Below are positions 1 to 6,277 of a DNA stretch of 12,537 bases, piece after piece (the first letter of the stretch is position 1; every line of letters starts with the position of its first letter). This DNA comes from Lentisphaeria bacterium (GTDB lineage: Bacteria > Verrucomicrobiota > Lentisphaeria > Oligosphaerales > Oligosphaeraceae), in assembly GCA_016287975.1 (NCBI GenBank), contig JAEEXV010000417.1:1-12537 (forward strand), given 5' to 3'. A program made the translations under genes and the position numbers. The notes under the pieces are model-generated. The model had not been told where the DNA came from. It worked only from the letters and a program-made list of their open reading frames with translations, and did no database searches.

Positions 1-51
1 GCGCTGTTCCCCAAGAAGGTAGGCGATTGCCCAGTCAAAGCCCCGGAAATG

Positions 52-74
52 GTAGCCACGGCGTCCCGCCGTGG
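52..74 (+). repeat. 23-nt palindromic repeat, left copy
   Basis: The copy begins GTAGCCACGG and ends CGCCGTGG. Positions 56-74 form a near-perfect hairpin with an 8-bp stem (CCACGGCG/CGCCGTGG) and a 3-nt TCC loop. An exact reverse-complement copy lies at 145-167, so the two copies can also pair with each other. A palindrome found in two opposed copies in noncoding DNA resembles REP/BIME-type dispersed elements. One window cannot show how many copies the genome has. Confidence 0.75.
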
Positions 75-144
75 TCCCCCCGGCGAGCGACGCAGCGAAC
101 GATTTCGCCGCCCCATTGCAAACCCTGTGTGGCTCACCCGCCTG

Positions 145-167
145 CCACGGCGGGACGCCGTGGCTAC
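145..167 (-). repeat. 23-nt palindromic repeat, right inverted copy
   Basis: This is the exact reverse complement of the copy at 52-74, with the same self-complementary core (CCACGGCG/CGCCGTGG, 3-nt loop). The 70 nt between the copies include CGGCGA (81-86) and a matching TCGCCG near 105-110, which could form another stem. The whole 52-167 unit therefore looks like one composite folded element rather than two unrelated hairpins. Confidence 0.75.
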
Positions 168-240
168 GTCCGCTTCGTCAATCGCGCCCAACCCACTGGT
201 TCTGGCATGTCTGCATTATGAGGGGCTGTTACCGATCCTC

Positions 241-271
241 TTGGGAAACATAGCATCCACCAAAATATAAC
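241..271 (+). promoter_or_regulatory. Possible promoter for the sigma-54 activator gene
   Basis: TTGGGA (241-246) is followed after 17 nt by AATATA (264-269), overlapping TATAAC (266-271). This is the only AT-rich, sigma-70-like stretch before the start at 286. It would leave a very short leader. No -24/-12 (GG-N10-GC) element with correct spacing was seen here. Weak evidence. Confidence 0.25.
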
Positions 272-285
272 GGAAAACGTCACCC

Positions 286-1764
286 ATGGCAAAGACATTG
301 ATTCTGACGGGATGGAAGCACTTTGACTATGCCGTCGCGGCGGCGCTGGCCCTGCGGCACTATGGCACTGCGGACATCCTGGGCATGAGCAAGCGCAGGC
401 TGCCCGAATACCTGGAAAATGTGTCGGGCTATTCGGAAATCGCCATCCTGGGCGTGTCGCTGCAGGGGGATCCCGAGCGGCTGGCCACGGCCCTGTCGCA
501 GCTGAAGGAAAAAAAGGTGAATGTCCTGTGGCTCAGCGGATTTCCCTTCCCCGCGTCGGTTGGCGAGGAGGTCCGCGCCCTGCTTCAAAGCCATATCAGC
601 CCCACGGGAGTCCTCTCCAATGCCGTAATCGAGCATTACCGCCTCGATGGTTCGGATCTCTCCTGCAATCTGGACGAGAACAGCTCCCTCGGCAAAAAAT
701 ATGCCGAGTTCATTCAGGCGGCGCAGTTTTTCTATCGGAATTACCAGGACGAGGAGGCCTTTCCCCGCGTCATCCGCCATATTGCGGCGGTGGATCCAGA
801 ACACAAGTGGTCGGAACGCGACCAGCGCATGATCAACCATTACCGACGCTACGGCAGCAGGGAACTGGTCGGGAATAGCGAAGTCATCAAAAGCCTGCAG
901 GAGGAAATCAACCGCATCGCGCCATACGACCACGCCAGAGTGCTGCTGCTTGGCGAGACAGGCACTGGCAAGGAGACCGTTGTCCAGCAACTCCATTTCA
1001 AGTCGAGCCGCGGCGAGGACGATGAGCCTCTCATCGCCTTCAACTGCGCCAGCGTCATGCCCAGCCTGCTGGCGAGCCATTTCCTGGGATATGAAAAAGG
1101 CGCGTTCACTGGCGCGCAAAAGGATGAGGCGGGCGTCTTCGAGCGCGCCAATGGCGGCACCCTGTTCCTCGATGAAATCGGCGAACTGCCGCTGGAGGCG
1201 CAGGGCATCCTGCTCCGCGTGCTGGAAGGCGGGCGCTTCCACCGCCTCGGCCCAAACGGACGGGAAGTCGAGGTCGATGTGCGCGTCGTCTCCGCCACCA
1301 ACCGCGACCTGCCCGCCATGGTCCGCGACGGCAAGTTCCGCGCCGACCTCTACTACCGTCTTTGCGTCGTGCAACTCCGAATCCCGCCGCTGCGGGAGCA
1401 CAAGGAGGACATCCCGCTCATCGCGTTCTCCTTCCGCGAGCGCAACGGCATGGGCGGCCGACTGACTACCGAACAGATTGAGGCGCTGATGGACTACGAC
1501 TTCCCTGGCAATGTCCGCGAACTGAACAATCTGCTCGAACGCGCATACGTCTTGGGCATCACCGACTACCGCGAACTGATTCGGCAGCATCGGGAAATGA
1601 ATGCGCCGCTGCAATCGGAGGCGAAGGAGGAAGCCCCCGACAACCTGAAGGAGGCCATCCGCCGCCATGTCCGCCGTGTCTGCGAAAAATACGACAACAA
1701 CCTCGTCAAGGCCTCTAAGGCGCTTGGTTGCGCCCGAAACACCGTGAGGAAACACCTGCAATAG
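286..1764 (+). CDS. Sigma-54-dependent transcriptional activator with degenerate DHH-like N-terminal domain
   Basis: A 492-residue bacterial enhancer-binding protein that uses ATP hydrolysis to remodel sigma-54 RNA polymerase. The AAA+ module (about 195-425) has Walker A GETGTGKE (223-230), the sigma-54-contacting GAFTGA loop (272-277), and Walker B with D296-E297. Arginine-finger and sensor regions follow. The C-terminus (about 472-492) is a Fis-type helix-turn-helix. Residues 1-90 are not a receiver, GAF or PAS domain. Their order of strands and helices matches the start of DHH phosphoesterases: KHFDYAVAAALALRHYG, then a hydrophobic strand ending AILGVSL, then VLWLSGFPFP. The third metal Asp is A16, the motif II Asp is G56, and DHH is replaced by S84-G85-F86. 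It is therefore probably a non-catalytic sensor domain (inference). The start has only a weak GGA upstream (272-274). The next in-frame Met (34) would remove the domain's first motif, so 286 is kept. It converges on rpoN. Confidence 0.93.
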   Translation: MAKTLILTGWKHFDYAVAAALALRHYGTADILGMSKRRLPEYLENVSGYSEIAILGVSLQGDPERLATALSQLKEKKVNVLWLSGFPFPASVGEEVRALLQSHISPTGVLSNAVIEHYRLDGSDLSCNLDENSSLGKKYAEFIQAAQFFYRNYQDEEAFPRVIRHIAAVDPEHKWSERDQRMINHYRRYGSRELVGNSEVIKSLQEEINRIAPYDHARVLLLGETGTGKETVVQQLHFKSSRGEDDEPLIAFNCASVMPSLLASHFLGYEKGAFTGAQKDEAGVFERANGGTLFLDEIGELPLEAQGILLRVLEGGRFHRLGPNGREVEVDVRVVSATNRDLPAMVRDGKFRADLYYRLCVVQLRIPPLREHKEDIPLIAFSFRERNGMGGRLTTEQIEALMDYDFPGNVRELNNLLERAYVLGITDYRELIRQHREMNAPLQSEAKEEAPDNLKEAIRRHVRRVCEKYDNNLVKASKALGCARNTVRKHLQ

Positions 1765-1765
1765 C

Positions 1766-1785
1766 CAGGCGGTGCCTCCGCCCTG
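1766..1785. terminator. Stem-loop between convergent genes
   Basis: CAGGCGG (1766-1772), loop TGCCT, then CCGCCCTG (1778-1785) pair with one bulged C. The stem fills the 28-bp gap between the stops of the activator gene and rpoN, so it could end transcripts from both sides. Neither side has a clear T-run, so Rho-independent termination is uncertain. Confidence 0.4.
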
Positions 1786-1792
1786 CCCCGCC

Positions 1793-3283
1793 TCAGCCGT
1801 GGATTTTGCGCTGGGCGGTGCCTGGGATTTGATCCAGAGCGCGGTATTTCGCGATGGTGCGCCGCGCGACATTCAGACCCTCCTCGCGGAGTCTTGCCGC
1901 GATCGCCTCGTCGGAGAGGGGCTTTTTCTTGTCTTCGGCATCGACGATGGCGCGGAGGCGCTCCCGAATCCGAATGCTCGTGACTTCCTCCTCGCCCTGC
2001 GCCGCCTTCACGCCGCCTGGGAAGAAGAAACTGAACGGGCGCACGCCCCAGGGCGTGGAGATGTATTTGTTGGCGAGGGCGCGGCTGATGGTAGGGGCGG
2101 AATAGTTCAGCGCGGCGGCCATGTCCGCCTGCTTCAGCGGCCGCAGGTCGCTTTTGCGGCCGCTCTGGAAATACTCGGGCTGGAGTTCGACCAGCTTCGT
2201 CGCCACCTTCACAATCGTGCTCAGGCGTTCGTCGATGCCCTCGATCAGGTTGCTGGCCTCGGCGACCTTCCCCCGCAGCCACTGCCGCGTTTCCTTGCTC
2301 TGCGCCTTGTCGTGGCACATCGCGACATACTGCGGATCCAACTTCAGCAATGGCACGCTCTCCCGATTGGCGCGAATCGACCAGGCGCCATCCTCCAGGT
2401 CGACATAGACATCGGGATCGATGGTCGGGGAGGGCTCGAAATAAAGCGTCCAGCCTGGATTGGGATTCAGCTGGCGGATGCGCTCCCTCGCCTCCTGCAC
2501 TTCATCCACCTCGGCGTCGATCGCCGCCGCAATCTGCGGAATCTTGTTGCGCGCCAGTTCCTCCAGGTGCTTGTCCACAATGTCCCAGTCAAGGCTGCCG
2601 TAGAGCCCCTGGCGGCGCAACTGCAGCAGCAGGCATTCGCGCAGATTGCGCGCGCCGATGCCCGCAGGCTCCAGCGCCTGGACCGCCTGCACTCCACGCG
2701 CCAGCTGCTTCGGCGTCAGATCGGGGAATTCCTCCCGCAGTTCCTCGTCCGAGGGCAGATAGCCGCGGGAATCCACCGCCCCGCAGAACAATTTGCAGAG
2801 TTCCGCCAATTTGGGGCGGAGGCGGTACTCTGCGTCGGCCTGTTCCTCCAACTGCTCCCGCAGACCCTTCTGCGGGCTGAACGAATCCAGGTAATGCCGA
2901 CGGCGCTCCTCGGCGTCCAAGTCCCGCGCGCGCTGCAGCGAGGTGCCCGGGCCGCTCTCGGGATTGGTAGGCTCCTCCGTGGTCCGCCGCAGCATCTCGT
3001 CGTGGAACTCGCGCGCATCCCCGTCGAACTCGCGCTCCCGCCTGCCGCCGTCCGCAGGGGGCGTCACGTCTTCCATGGAGACGGTATGCGCGGGGCGCTC
3101 CTCGATCAGCACGGGATTCTGCAGCAGCACCTCCTTGACTTGCTGCGCCAGTTCCAGACTGTCATACTGCAGGAGGTTCAGACGCTGGATCTGAAGCGGC
3201 GCCAGCGTCTGCGTCTGGATCTGGGCAGTGCCCTGCACCTGCCCAAATCCGATACCATGGCCTTGTGACAAACCGAAATCCAT
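1793..3283 (-). CDS. rpoN: RNA polymerase sigma-54 factor
   Basis: A 496-residue sigma-54 that directs RNA polymerase to -24/-12 promoters and needs an activator ATPase. Region I is clear at about 20-57 (Gln/Leu-rich, QTQTLAPLQIQRLNLLQYDS, ending LLQNPVLIE). An acidic, Arg-rich region II follows, then the core-binding domain. The DNA-binding part has the helix-turn-helix ADMAAALNYSAPTISRALANK, followed by the typical FSFFFPGG. The RpoN box is ARRTIAKYRA (473-482), close to the family consensus ARRTVAKYRE. Length is near the usual 480-500. Residues 1-17 are a Gly/Gln-rich lead-in. The ATG at 3283 has only a weak CAGGCG upstream. GTG at 3238 (residue 16) is an alternative start that keeps region I. 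The gene lies 14 bp after rlmI and is last in the presumed operon. Its neighbour across the convergent gap is a probable partner activator. Confidence 0.97.
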   Translation of the reverse strand: MDFGLSQGHGIGFGQVQGTAQIQTQTLAPLQIQRLNLLQYDSLELAQQVKEVLLQNPVLIEERPAHTVSMEDVTPPADGGRREREFDGDAREFHDEMLRRTTEEPTNPESGPGTSLQRARDLDAEERRRHYLDSFSPQKGLREQLEEQADAEYRLRPKLAELCKLFCGAVDSRGYLPSDEELREEFPDLTPKQLARGVQAVQALEPAGIGARNLRECLLLQLRRQGLYGSLDWDIVDKHLEELARNKIPQIAAAIDAEVDEVQEARERIRQLNPNPGWTLYFEPSPTIDPDVYVDLEDGAWSIRANRESVPLLKLDPQYVAMCHDKAQSKETRQWLRGKVAEASNLIEGIDERLSTIVKVATKLVELQPEYFQSGRKSDLRPLKQADMAAALNYSAPTISRALANKYISTPWGVRPFSFFFPGGVKAAQGEEEVTSIRIRERLRAIVDAEDKKKPLSDEAIAARLREEGLNVARRTIAKYRALDQIPGTAQRKIHG

Positions 3284-3297
3284 CGCCTGAGCAGGGG

Positions 3298-4497
3298 TTA
3301 TTCGCAGATGATTTGCAGCCCCGTGAGATAGTGCCCTTCGGGGAAGGACAGGCTGGTCGGATGGTCGGGCGCCTGCGTGAAACTCCGCACCACGCGGGCC
3401 GTGCGCCTCGCGTCGGTCAGCGCCTCCGCCACAATCGTGCGGAAGAACTCGGGCGTCATCGCCGCCGAGCAGGAGAAGGTCAGCAGGCTCCCGTTGGGGC
3501 GCAGCAGCTTCGCCGCCAGCAAGTTGATGTCCTTGTAGCCGTTCGCCGCCTTCAGCAGCTGCCCGCGCGTCGCCGCGAACTTCGGCGGGTCGAGCACGAT
3601 GAGGTCGAAGGAGCGCCGTTCGTCCCGAAACTTTCGCAACTGCGTGAACATGTCCGCGCGCAGGAACTCCAGGCGCCCGTCCCCCTCCAGGCCGTTCAGC
3701 GCCGCATTCGCGCGCGCCAGATCCAGCGCCGACTCCGCGCCGTCCAGGAAAAGCACCGATTTCGCGCCCGCCTTCGCCGCCCGCAGGCCGAAGGCGCCGG
3801 AGTAGCAGCAGCAGTCCAGCACGTCGGCATCGGCGGAGAGGGCGTCCACGGCGAGGCGGTTGTCGCGCTGGTCAAGGTAGAAGCCTGTCTTGTGGCCGCC
3901 AGGCAGATCCAGGCGGAAGCGGATGCCGTTCTCGGTCACGCAGAAGTCCTCGGGTGGCGGCTCGCCCCACAGCACGCCCTCGGCGGGGGAAAGCCCCTCA
4001 CGGCGACGCGCATCCACGTCCGAGCGTTCGAGTATGCCGCGCAGCCCAGGGATTTGCCGACGCAGCGCCTCGACGATGACTGGCTTCCAGGCCTCGGGGC
4101 CGCAGCCCAGGAACTGGCAGCAGAGATACGGGCCGTACTTGTCCACGACCAGCGCGGGCAGGCCGTCCGCCTCGCCGTGCACCAGTCGGAAGGCCTCATG
4201 CCGTGCCAGGCCAAGGCGGTCGCGGTACGCGCGGGCCGCCGCGATGCGGCGCGCGAAGAAATCTGGCTCCACGCGTTCATTGGGGTCGAAGGTCCAGACG
4301 CGCGCGCGGATCTGCGAATCAGGCGACCACGCCGCGCGTGCGAGCCACGTCATGTCCGCCGCGCGCACCTCGACGGTCTCGCCCGCCTCGGGCGCCCCGT
4401 CCACACGCTCCACCGCCCCCGAGAGGATCCAGGGGTGGTGCCGTTCCAGCGGCGCCTCGCGGCGCGGCTGGAGAATCATCTGCTTGAACATGGACAC
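3298..4497 (-). CDS. rlmI: 23S rRNA (cytosine-C5)-methyltransferase, RlmI type
   Basis: A 399-residue SAM-dependent rRNA methyltransferase. E. coli RlmI (396 aa) makes m5C1962 in 23S rRNA. An N-terminal PUA-like RNA-binding domain (about 3-75) precedes the linker motif GFYLDQR (205-211), diagnostic of this family. The Rossmann domain has the SAM loop VLDCCCYSGAFGLRAA (226-241), the acidic strand end LFLDGAE (249-255), motif IV DPPKFA (303-308) and motif VI SCS (342-344), with C343 as the likely nucleophile. The start is GTG at 4497: AAGGAG lies 7 nt upstream, whereas the in-frame ATG at 4491 would be 13 nt away. That SD overlaps the stop codon of the kinase gene upstream (TAG at 4502-4504), so translation is probably coupled. 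The exact target base in this organism is inferred from the family. Confidence 0.93.
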   Translation of the reverse strand: MSMFKQMILQPRREAPLERHHPWILSGAVERVDGAPEAGETVEVRAADMTWLARAAWSPDSQIRARVWTFDPNERVEPDFFARRIAAARAYRDRLGLARHEAFRLVHGEADGLPALVVDKYGPYLCCQFLGCGPEAWKPVIVEALRRQIPGLRGILERSDVDARRREGLSPAEGVLWGEPPPEDFCVTENGIRFRLDLPGGHKTGFYLDQRDNRLAVDALSADADVLDCCCYSGAFGLRAAKAGAKSVLFLDGAESALDLARANAALNGLEGDGRLEFLRADMFTQLRKFRDERRSFDLIVLDPPKFAATRGQLLKAANGYKDINLLAAKLLRPNGSLLTFSCSAAMTPEFFRTIVAEALTDARRTARVVRSFTQAPDHPTSLSFPEGHYLTGLQIICE

Positions 4498-4501
4498 GGC
4501 C

Positions 4502-5515
4502 CTACTCCTTGCACTCCTGCACCCGATTCAGCAGCGCATCCGCCTCGATCGCGCGCGTGCCGACATAGCCCACGACAATGCCTGCCGCGTAGTTCGCGAT
4601 GCGCGCCGCCATCTCAGGCGGAGCCCCCGCCAGCAGCGCCAGCGTCATCGTCGCCATCACCGTGTCCCCCGCCCCCGAGACGTCGAAGACCTGCCGCGCC
4701 TGCGTCGGAATGTGCAGCGGCCGTTCCTTGTCGCGCTCGAAGAGAATCATCCCTTCCGCGCCCAGCGTGATCAGCAGCAGTTCTGGCTGCCACAGCGACT
4801 GAAGCCGTTCGCCCACCGCCAGCAGCGCCTTGTCGGCCAGCGGATCCGCCGCGGGCCTGGTCTGCGGCATGCCCGCCATCGCGAAGGCCTCGCTGCGGTT
4901 CGGCGTCATGAGGCGGATGCCGCGCACATTGAACGAATCCGCAGGATGGGGGTCGAGCGAGGTGAAGACGCCATGCCTGGCCGCCAGGTCCACGGCCTCC
5001 TCCATGAAGTCCCCGCTGAAGACGCCTTTCGCATAGTCCTCCAGGATCAGCGCCTGGCAGTCCCCCGCCGACAGGATCGCATCCAGACGACCCAGCAACT
5101 TCTCACGCAGATCTGGCATGACCTGCGCGGGCACCTCGCGGTCCACCCGAACCACCTGCTGCGACCCCGCCAGAATCCTGGTCTTGACCGTGGTGACACC
5201 CCCTGGGACTGGCAACACCGCCCCTGGCAGCGCGCCCGCCTGCACCAGAATCTCCATCAGTTTCCGACCGTCCTCATCCTCGCCGACCAGGCCGACTGGC
5301 ACCGCCGCGCCACGAAGCGACAGCACGTTGCGCACCACGTTGGCGGCGCCGCCAGGCACGCAGTCCTGGCGCTCGACGAGCACCACGGGCACTGGCGCCT
5401 CCTGGGAGATGCGCGTCGCGCGCCCCCACGTGTAGCGATCCAGCATCAGGTCGCCCAGCACCACAACTTTCAGCCCCTGGAACCCCTCCACAATCTCCTT
5501 CATCGTCTTGTTCAT
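4502..5515 (-). CDS. rfaE1: D-glycero-beta-D-manno-heptose-7-phosphate kinase (RfaE domain I, stand-alone)
   Basis: A 337-residue PfkB-family kinase that phosphorylates C1 of heptose-7-phosphate on the ADP-heptose route for LPS core or S-layer glycan. The N-terminal signature DRYTWGRATRISQEAPVPVV (26-45) and CVPGGAANVVRN (52-63) are characteristic of RfaE/HldE domain I rather than ribokinase or fructokinase. The C-terminal PfkB motif is DVSGAGDT, with catalytic base D284. The nucleotidyltransferase half of bifunctional HldE is missing, as expected for a split system whose partner is elsewhere. The start at 5515 (MNKTMKEI) is chosen because TTGGAGG sits 7 nt upstream. The longer in-frame ATG at 5584 would overlap the preceding gene and add a low-quality Arg/Trp-rich leader. 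A usual motif Pro is Gln here (RISQEAP). Spacing is 16 bp from the gene before and 4 bp to rlmI. Confidence 0.93.
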   Translation of the reverse strand: MNKTMKEIVEGFQGLKVVVLGDLMLDRYTWGRATRISQEAPVPVVLVERQDCVPGGAANVVRNVLSLRGAAVPVGLVGEDEDGRKLMEILVQAGALPGAVLPVPGGVTTVKTRILAGSQQVVRVDREVPAQVMPDLREKLLGRLDAILSAGDCQALILEDYAKGVFSGDFMEEAVDLAARHGVFTSLDPHPADSFNVRGIRLMTPNRSEAFAMAGMPQTRPAADPLADKALLAVGERLQSLWQPELLLITLGAEGMILFERDKERPLHIPTQARQVFDVSGAGDTVMATMTLALLAGAPPEMAARIANYAAGIVVGYVGTRAIEADALLNRVQECKE

Positions 5516-5531
5516 GCGTTGACCTCCAACC

Positions 5532-6275
5532 CTATTCCTCCAAAATGCCCCGCACTGGCGCCTCCAGTTGAATCCGCGTCTCACGCTCCAAAGGCTCGTC
5601 CCCCCTCGCCTCCATCCGCTCCAGCGTCCCCGACACCGCCTTCAGGTTCTCCAGCATCGCCTTGCGCTCCGCGCTGGACATGGCCCCGCCATGCCGACGC
5701 AGGTAGCGCGCCCGCCCGTCGAACTCGCGGCTCATCGCGTCCCGCCACGCGCCCAGCAGCGCATCATGGACTTTCAGCGCGTCCAGACGCCTGCGCACCC
5801 CGTCCGTCTGCCAGAGGATCTCCTGGAGCTCCACCTGGCGCTGCCAGCGCTCGCCGCGACGGATCCACAGGGGCATGCCGATGAACGCGAACAATTCCAC
5901 CGCCAGGACGGCGGCCACGCCCAGCCGCCCCAGCCAGCCGACCGCGTTCGCCCCCAGGGACACCCCTGGACGGCCGTAGACTCGGTAGCACTGCACCGCC
6001 ACGCCCCCCGCGACGATCCGCGAACCGTGGTGCAGCAACTGCGACACGCCCTCCCCCAGTTCCATTCCGTCCACCACGACAGCGGCGCCTTCAGGGACGA
6101 CGACCGCCTCGCCGCCCGCATCCTCGAAGCGGAGGCGGAGGCCAGCGGGCAAGGCGGGGCATTCCTTGTCATCCAGAATGAACGGCAGCGATGGCGCCTC
6201 GCAGCGCGCTCCGCGCGCGAAGCACTCCTCCACCGTCTCCTCGGAGGCGTTGCGGATGGTGAACTGCCACGCCAT
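5532..6275 (-). CDS. Single-pass membrane protein with FHA-like N-terminal domain, coupled to clpC
   Basis: A 247-residue protein of unknown function. Residues 1-102 look all-beta. The stretch 66-99 (VVVDGMELG, then LLHHGSRIVAGG) resembles the last strands of an FHA domain, but the phosphopeptide-binding Gly-Arg/Ser-x-x-His core is not visible, so binding of phospho-Thr is not supported. One transmembrane helix spans about 111-138 (LGVAAVLAVELFAFIGMPLWI), bounded by Arg residues at 139-140. Residues 140-247 are charged and probably helical or coiled coil, with many Arg, Glu and Leu. By the positive-inside rule the C-terminal side is probably cytoplasmic, leaving the FHA-like part ambiguous. 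The ATG at 6275 is 2 nt from the clpC stop, and the nearest AGGAG (inside clpC) is 14 nt away, which suggests coupled re-initiation. An upstream in-frame ATG at 6509 would lie inside clpC and encode an Arg-rich shadow, so it is rejected. Confidence 0.8.
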   Translation of the reverse strand: MAWQFTIRNASEETVEECFARGARCEAPSLPFILDDKECPALPAGLRLRFEDAGGEAVVVPEGAAVVVDGMELGEGVSQLLHHGSRIVAGGVAVQCYRVYGRPGVSLGANAVGWLGRLGVAAVLAVELFAFIGMPLWIRRGERWQRQVELQEILWQTDGVRRRLDALKVHDALLGAWRDAMSREFDGRARYLRRHGGAMSSAERKAMLENLKAVSGTLERMEARGDEPLERETRIQLEAPVRGILEE

Positions 6276-6277
6276 CG

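Larger units (their letters stand above)
1..285. other. Left-edge region without a supportable gene
   Basis: All short reading frames here run through the palindromic repeats and lack a recognisable product or a good ribosome binding site. The minus frame reading about 60 to 1 gives a protein-like peptide (GFDWAIAYLLGEQR), but it has no ATG, GTG or TTG start after the stop at 180-178. The plus frame open from base 1 to 270 gives an Arg/Pro-rich peptide typical of GC-rich noncoding DNA. Base composition becomes AT-richer after about 180, as expected for a promoter region before the gene at 286. Confidence 0.6.

Noticed and set aside
1..60. Possible gene fragment on the minus strand (GFDWAIAYLLGEQR)
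   Set aside because: The peptide looks plausible, but the frame has no start codon between the stop at 180-178 and the window edge, and it crosses the palindromic repeats.
200..225. TGGCATG followed by TGCAT as a sigma-54 promoter for the activator gene
   Set aside because: The spacing between GG and GC is 7 nt, not the required 10.
280..1872. A 530-codon frame on the minus strand opposite the sigma-54 activator
   Set aside because: It has no recognisable domain, whereas the plus strand has Walker, GAFTGA and HTH motifs. It is antisense shadow.
1772..3268. A ~500-codon plus-strand frame opposite rpoN
   Set aside because: It is Leu/Gln/Arg-rich low-complexity translation opposite a clear sigma-54 gene, and it would overlap it entirely.
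3890..5884. A 664-codon plus-strand frame across rlmI, the kinase and the membrane protein gene
   Set aside because: It spans three genes with family motifs on the other strand, and its product has no motifs.
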